Positions 61,547 to 64,000 of a DNA stretch of 64,000 nucleotides are shown here, piece after piece (the first letter of the stretch is position 1; each line of letters opens with the position of its first letter). A model generated the notes under the pieces. It was not told the origin of the DNA and did not search any database. It was given only the letters and a program-made list of their open reading frames with translations. The position numbers were made by a program, and so were the translations under genes. The stretch is taken from contig NZ_CALUAE010000019.1 in the NCBI RefSeq assembly GCF_943913955.1, forward strand, positions 1 to 64,000, written 5' to 3'. The stretch is from Mycolicibacterium bacteremicum. Its GTDB lineage: Bacteria; Actinomycetota; Actinomycetes; Mycobacteriales; Mycobacteriaceae.

Positions 61547-62656
61547 TCAGAGCCAGTGATTGCGGCGGAACGTCCGGTACAGCAACAGGCAGATCGCCAG
61601 CATGGTCAGCAGCACCGCGGGGTAGCCCCAGGTGGCCTTCAACTCCGGCATGTGTTCGAAGTTCATCCCGTAGATCCCGGCCATCGCGGTCGGCACCGCG
61701 GCGATCGCGACCCACGCCGAGATCTTGCGCATATCGGTGCTCTGCTGCATCGACACCTTGCCCACGGCGGCCTGCACCAACGAGCTGAGCACCTCGTCGT
61801 AACTGGCGATGCGGTCCGAGGCGCTGATGTTGTGATCGAGCACATCGCGCATGTACCGGCGGACCTCCTTGGAGATCAGGTCGTTGTGGTCGGTGCCGAT
61901 GCGCTGCAGCGCGGTGGTCAGCGGACTGACCGCCCGGCGCAGCTCCACGATCTCGCGCTTGAGCATGTAGATGTGTTCGATATCGGTCGGTGAGCTGGGG
62001 GAGAAGACGTTCTCCTCCATGGCGTCGATATCGGTCTCGACCAGGTCGGTGACGTCCAGATAACCGTCGACGACATGGTCGGCGATCGCGTGCATCACCG
62101 CGTACGGACCGAGCGCGCAGCTGGCCGGCGAGCTGTCCATCGTGCGTCGGACCCCGGCCAGCCCGCTGTGATCACCGTGGCGGACCGTCACCACGAAATC
62201 GGCCCCGACGAAGATCATGATCTCGCCGGTCTCGACGATCTCCGGGGCGTTGGCCACCGATTCGTGCTCGACATAGTTCACCGTCTTGAGCACCAGGAAC
62301 AGCGTGTCGTCATAGCGCTCCAGCTTCGGGCGCTGATGGGCGTGCACCGCATCCTCGACGGCCAGCTCGTGGAGCCCGAAGACATCGGCGACGGCCTGCA
62401 TCTGATGCTCATCGGGTTCGTGCAGCCCGATCCAGACGAAGGCGCGGGTGCCGGCGGCCTCGATCTCGCGCACCTTGTTCAGGGCGGCGGCATGGGTGTA
62501 CTTGCCCGGCAACCGGGCGCCGTCGCTGTACACCCCGCAGTCGACCATGGCCTGCGAGACGGGCACGTGGATGCTGCTCGCATCGGGTTCGACAGCGCCG
62601 CCGCGGCGCCCGGAAGGCCGCAGCTTGGATGGCGGAAGTGCGCGGAACGTCGGCAT
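61547..62656 (-). CDS. corA: CorA-type magnesium/cobalt channel
   Basis: A 369-residue protein. A large cytosolic N-terminal funnel domain (LGPYAVMHAIADHVVDGYLD, then helical stalk) is followed by two C-terminal transmembrane helices. The YGMNFEHMPE motif at the end of the first is the CorA selectivity signature. The tail RTFRRNHWL is basic. GGGAGG lies about 5 nt before the ATG. It matches Rv1239c. Confidence 0.95.
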   Translation of the reverse strand: MPTFRALPPSKLRPSGRRGGAVEPDASSIHVPVSQAMVDCGVYSDGARLPGKYTHAAALNKVREIEAAGTRAFVWIGLHEPDEHQMQAVADVFGLHELAVEDAVHAHQRPKLERYDDTLFLVLKTVNYVEHESVANAPEIVETGEIMIFVGADFVVTVRHGDHSGLAGVRRTMDSSPASCALGPYAVMHAIADHVVDGYLDVTDLVETDIDAMEENVFSPSSPTDIEHIYMLKREIVELRRAVSPLTTALQRIGTDHNDLISKEVRRYMRDVLDHNISASDRIASYDEVLSSLVQAAVGKVSMQQSTDMRKISAWVAIAAVPTAMAGIYGMNFEHMPELKATWGYPAVLLTMLAICLLLYRTFRRNHWL

Positions 62657-62776
62657 CGCTACCTCCCAGCATCACCGGATGACACGTCCGAATGTTACTA
62701 GTCAGTCGCATTTCCAACCTCTCACCTGCGGGGTTGGGGTGCCGGTGAGTTCCGGGCATGAAGTAGCGTCGACCGC

Positions 62777-63946
62777 ATGTCCGAACTGGTGCGAACCCCA
62801 CAGGTTGTCGTCGATGACGCCGAGATCTTTGCGGCCCACGAGGGTGGAAAGCTCTCGATCGACCTGAAAGCGCCGCTGGATACCCAGCGGGCACTGTCGA
62901 TTGCCTACACCCCGGGCGTAGCCCAGGTCAGTCGCGCGATCGCCGCCGACGCGACGCTGGCCAAGAAGTACACCTGGGCCAACCGGCTGGTCGCGGTCGT
63001 CAGCGACGGCAGCGCCGTACTCGGCCTCGGTGACATCGGCGCGGCCGCCTCGCTGCCGGTGATGGAGGGCAAGAGCGCCCTGTTCAAGACCTTCGGCGGG
63101 CTGGACTCGATCCCGATCGTGCTGGACACCAAGGACCCCGACGAGATCGTCGAGACGCTGATCCGGCTGCGCCCCACCTTCGGCGCGGTCAACCTGGAGG
63201 ACATCTCGGCGCCGCGCTGCTTCGAGATCGAGCGCCGCGTCATCGAGGCGCTGGACTGCCCGGTCATGCACGACGACCAGCACGGCACCGCCATCGTCGC
63301 GCTGGCCGCCCTGCTCGGCGCGGTCAAGGTGCTCGACCGGGAGTTCGCCGACCTCAAGGTCGTGGTGTCCGGCGCCGGCGCCGCCGGGGTGGCATGCACC
63401 AACATCCTGCTCAACAGCGGGATCACCGACATCATCGTGTTGGACAGCAAGGGCATCGTCGAAAGCGGCCGCGCGGACCTGAACTCCTTCAAGGCCGAGC
63501 TGGCGCAGCGCACCAACCCGCGTGGCCTCACCGGTGGGGTGGCCGAGGCACTCGACGGCGCCGACGTGTTCCTGGGCGTGTCGGCCGGTCTGGTCCCCGA
63601 GGAGTTCATCGCGACCATGGCGCCGAACGGCATCGTGTTCGCGCTGTCCAACCCCGATCCCGAGATCCACCCGGACGTGGCGCGGAAGTACGCCGCGGTG
63701 GTGGCGACCGGCCGCAGCGATTTCCCGAACCAGATCAACAATGTGCTCGCCTTCCCCGGGGTGTTCCGCGGCGCGCTGGACGCCGGCGCGCGGCGTATCA
63801 CCGAGGAGATGAAAGTCGCTGCCGCGCACGCCATCTTCTCGGTTGTCGGGGATGATCTCGCGGTCGATCACATCGTGCCCAGCGCACTGGACCCGCGGGT
63901 CGGACCCGCGGTGGCCAAGGCTGTGGCCGAAGCCTCCGGGGTCTGA
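62777..63946 (+). CDS. mez: NAD(P)-dependent malic enzyme
   Basis: A 389-residue short malic enzyme of bacterial type. IAYTPGVAQVSRAI holds the catalytic Tyr region, LFKTFGGLDSIPIVLDTKDP the metal and substrate site, MHDDQHGTAIVALAALLGA the malate-binding acids and VVVSGAGAAGVACTNILL the nucleotide fold. It converts malate to pyruvate and CO2. In M. tuberculosis this place holds mdh (Rv1240). TAGCGT lies 7 nt before the ATG. Cofactor preference cannot be read here. Confidence 0.93.
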   Translation: MSELVRTPQVVVDDAEIFAAHEGGKLSIDLKAPLDTQRALSIAYTPGVAQVSRAIAADATLAKKYTWANRLVAVVSDGSAVLGLGDIGAAASLPVMEGKSALFKTFGGLDSIPIVLDTKDPDEIVETLIRLRPTFGAVNLEDISAPRCFEIERRVIEALDCPVMHDDQHGTAIVALAALLGAVKVLDREFADLKVVVSGAGAAGVACTNILLNSGITDIIVLDSKGIVESGRADLNSFKAELAQRTNPRGLTGGVAEALDGADVFLGVSAGLVPEEFIATMAPNGIVFALSNPDPEIHPDVARKYAAVVATGRSDFPNQINNVLAFPGVFRGALDAGARRITEEMKVAAAHAIFSVVGDDLAVDHIVPSALDPRVGPAVAKAVAEASGV

Positions 63947-63959
63947 GGTCGGCTCCACG

Positions 63960-64000
63960 ATGCGGTGGCTGGCGGCTGCGCTCGTCGCGCTGCTGATGGC
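63960..64000 (+). CDS. Start of a secreted protein or lipoprotein (partial)
   Basis: An ATG at 63960 opens MRWLAAALVALLM before the window ends, which looks like the beginning of a signal peptide. It lies 13 bases after the malic enzyme stop, probably in the same operon. Nothing further can be said. Confidence 0.4.
   Translation, partial: MRWLAAALVALLM

Overview
The window is high-GC actinobacterial chromosome and almost certainly comes from a mycobacterium, probably a fast-growing Mycolicibacterium-type species. The gene order follows the M. tuberculosis segment Rv1173 to Rv1240 with many local insertions and losses (locus names are from memory, no search was run): fbiC, fadH, padR-like, fdxC, dapC; pruC/rocA/pruB; fadD36; dapD, dapE; LOG, fadD6, folP2, gpgS, tagA, DUF3117; glgM/glgC; the raaS efflux operon; sigE-rseA-htrA-tatB; mrp; lpqY-sugABC; corA. 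The PE/PPE and ESX genes of the M. tuberculosis segment are absent. No rRNA, tRNA, CRISPR array, transposase or prophage gene was seen, and no gene-free stretch exceeds 300 bases.

Layout. 1-7.2 kb: a partial secreted protein, fbiC (F420 deazaflavin synthase), a large LuxR-type ATPase regulator, a DUF2231 membrane protein and YceI. 7.3-11.5 kb: padR-fadH on the minus strand, diverging from fdxC-dapC. 11.5-15.6 kb: a four-gene minus-strand unit of carotenoid oxygenase, histidine kinase, response regulator and secreted GH114-like protein. 15.7-19.9 kb: the proline utilisation locus. 20-25.5 kb: small enzymes, fadD36 and divergent dapD/dapE. 25.5-31.5 kb: an ABC-F protein with a probable leader peptide, a TetR/NAD-epimerase pair, an EspC-like protein, a TPR protein and a LOG enzyme. 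31.5-39.1 kb: fadD6, folP2-gpgS, tagA and the divergent glucan genes glgM/glgC. 39.1-45.6 kb: membrane proteins, the raaS-ABC-methyltransferase operon, a solitary AbiEi/DUF559 gene framed by two related palindromes, and an O-methyltransferase. 45.7-49 kb: the envelope stress unit sigE, rseA, htrA, tatB. 49-56.4 kb: mrp, a lytic transglycosylase with NPF repeats, DUF1003, an MgtE-N/CBS protein, a CitE-like lyase, DUF4190 proteins and an Rv1234-like protein. 56.5-64 kb: trehalose importer lpqY-sugABC, a SUFU-domain gene, corA, malic enzyme and the start of a secreted protein.

Shared physiology. dapC, dapD and dapE give three steps of the succinylase branch to diaminopimelate. glgC and glgM make maltose-1-phosphate for alpha-glucan, gpgS starts methylglucose lipopolysaccharide, and LpqY-SugABC recycles trehalose. 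rocA and pruB oxidise proline to glutamate under a PucR-type regulator.

Fine structure worth attention. (1) Several operon junctions carry short in-frame micro-ORFs that start on the upstream gene's stop (ATGA/GTGA), end on the downstream gene's start and supply a Shine-Dalgarno sequence. They come as a 65-bp tandem pair, a 77-bp unit and two 32-bp units, and resemble MIRU elements. (2) About twenty genes show a TANNNT -10 box 6 to 8 nt before the start codon, the leaderless arrangement. In two divergent pairs the opposing -10 boxes overlap. (3) Long palindromes, some in recurring sequence families, lie at gene ends. (4) sigE has a textbook SigF-type promoter plus an MprA-like direct repeat.
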